From assembly GCA_003647825.1 (NCBI GenBank), contig QMNP01000084.1, positions 1 through 6,791 of the forward strand: 6,791 nucleotides of DNA. The letters run 5' to 3'. How positions within the stretch are numbered: position 1 is the first letter of the stretch; every line of letters begins with the position of its first letter. Shown here piece by piece: positions 6,119-6,791 of this stretch. This DNA comes from Candidatus Cloacimonadota bacterium (GTDB lineage Bacteria > Cloacimonadota > Cloacimonadia > Cloacimonadales > TCS61). The notes beneath the pieces were generated by a model. That model was given only the letters and a program-made list of their open reading frames with translations. It was not told the origin of the DNA and searched no databases. A program made the position numbers and the translations under genes.

Positions 6119-6791
6119 AAGCAAATAAAGCGGCACCAAGTGCACCGGTTATAAAAGAATTTTCCGGTACTATTATTTTTGTTTTTACAGCATTTTCAAT
6201 TGATGTTTTCATGGCATTATTGGCAGCTACTCCACCTGTGAAAACGACCGGTTCCCGCCAATGCATGGTCGAGATCATATTCCTAATCCTCTTCGCTATT
6301 GAATTATGTACAGAATTTATGATTTCTGCTGGTTGTCTGCCAGCAGCTATCAATCCTATTATTTCTGACTCGGCAAATACAACACATGTACTGTTGATGT
6401 CAATTTCTTCTTTTGCTCTTATTGCTAATTCTTGAAGATCATCAACTGTAACTTCCAGAATGTTAGCTGTAACTTCCAGAAATCTTCCAGTACCGGCTGC
6501 ACACTTGTCATTCATTGCAAAATCAATAACTTTACCAGATTCATTTATTAAAATTATTTTTGAATCCTGGCCACCAATATCTATTACTGTTCTTGTGTCT
6601 GGGAATAAATAACTCACACCTTTGGCATGACACGAAATTTCAGCAATTTTCTTATCGCTGAATGGAACTATATTGCGTCCATAGCCAGTTGAATATACTT
6701 TTGTTATTTCAGATTTTTCTACATCTAATTCTTTTAAAGAGTTCTCAAGAAGCTTTATGGAAGTTTTCTGCGGATTAACTCCGGTATCGGC
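6102..6791 (-). CDS. 2-hydroxyacyl-CoA dehydratase activase (HgdC-like, BadF/BadG/BcrA/BcrD ATPase family), 5' end cut by window edge
   Basis: Activases of this family take an electron from reduced ferredoxin or flavodoxin and, driven by ATP hydrolysis, inject it into a 2-hydroxyacyl-CoA dehydratase (or a benzoyl-CoA reductase). The open frame runs from the right edge through 229 residues to TAA; typical members are about 260 aa, so some 25-35 N-terminal residues, including the first phosphate loop, are missing. Visible in order: STGYGRNIVPF, the cluster cysteine in CHAKG (residue 54 of the visible part), the ASKHA loop DIGGQDSK (71-78), the second cluster cysteine in KCAAGTGRFLE (97), STCVVFAESE (134-143), adenosine-binding TGGVAANN (185-192) and GALGAALFA (216-224). 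The two cysteines per subunit are those that hold the [4Fe-4S] cluster between the two subunits. A GTG at 6617 is inside the gene and is not the start. The dehydratase partner would lie off the window, so the exact substrate is unknown. Confidence 0.95.
   Translation of the reverse strand, partial: ADTGVNPQKTSIKLLENSLKELDVEKSEITKVYSTGYGRNIVPFSDKKIAEISCHAKGVSYLFPDTRTVIDIGGQDSKIILINESGKVIDFAMNDKCAAGTGRFLEVTANILEVTVDDLQELAIRAKEEIDINSTCVVFAESEIIGLIAAGRQPAEIINSVHNSIAKRIRNMISTMHWREPVVFTGGVAANNAMKTSIENAVKTKIIVPENSFITGALGAALFAYENKS

Noticed and set aside
6615..6617. GTG at 6617 as the start of a 171-aa activase
   Set aside because: The frame stays open to the window edge and the upstream residues carry conserved family sequence, including the cluster cysteine in CHAKG.

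Overview
The window is a 6.8 kb, AT-rich piece of a bacterial chromosome in which every supported gene lies on the minus strand. Reading in the direction of transcription (high to low coordinates), the genes are: the 3' part of a 2-hydroxyacyl-CoA dehydratase activase (HgdC/BadF-BcrA ASKHA family), a TPR-like protein with a signal peptide, a full-length pyruvate:ferredoxin oxidoreductase (nifJ/por, 1175 aa), a single-domain TrmO/TsaA-type tRNA methyltransferase, and the 5' part of mutL.

The organism looks like an anaerobic, amino-acid- or organic-acid-fermenting Gram-negative bacterium. The one-polypeptide PFOR and the oxygen-sensitive [4Fe-4S] activase point to anaerobic metabolism, and an exported TPR protein without a lipobox fits a diderm. 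AT-rich composition with this gene mix would suit lineages such as Cloacimonadota or relatives in the FCB group. That placement is an impression, not something the sequence proves.

Layout: (a) 6102-6791, activase, cut by the right edge with roughly its first 25-35 residues missing. (b) 5105-6118, TPR protein, whose chosen start overlaps the activase by 17 nt, so the two are probably translationally coupled. (c) 4968-5104, an AT-rich intergenic stretch with an imperfect inverted repeat and a credible promoter and ribosome binding site for nifJ. (d) 1440-4967, nifJ, complete, with all cofactor ligands visible. (e) 1169-1439, the largest gene-free stretch: a nifJ terminator hairpin, a short degenerate decamer array, and a 120-bp palindromic, MITE-like repeat that carries the only good promoter candidate for trmO. 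(f) 746-1168, trmO. (g) 669-745, a short spacer. (h) 1-668, mutL N-terminal ATPase domain, cut by the left edge.

Functionally the right half is ferredoxin-centred energy metabolism: PFOR makes low-potential reduced ferredoxin, the kind of electron donor that activases of the HgdC type use before their ATP-driven electron transfer. The left half is housekeeping (tRNA A37 modification and mismatch repair). I found no clearly new system. The most unusual items are the palindromic repeat supplying the trmO leader and the coupling of an exported TPR protein to a cytoplasmic activase.
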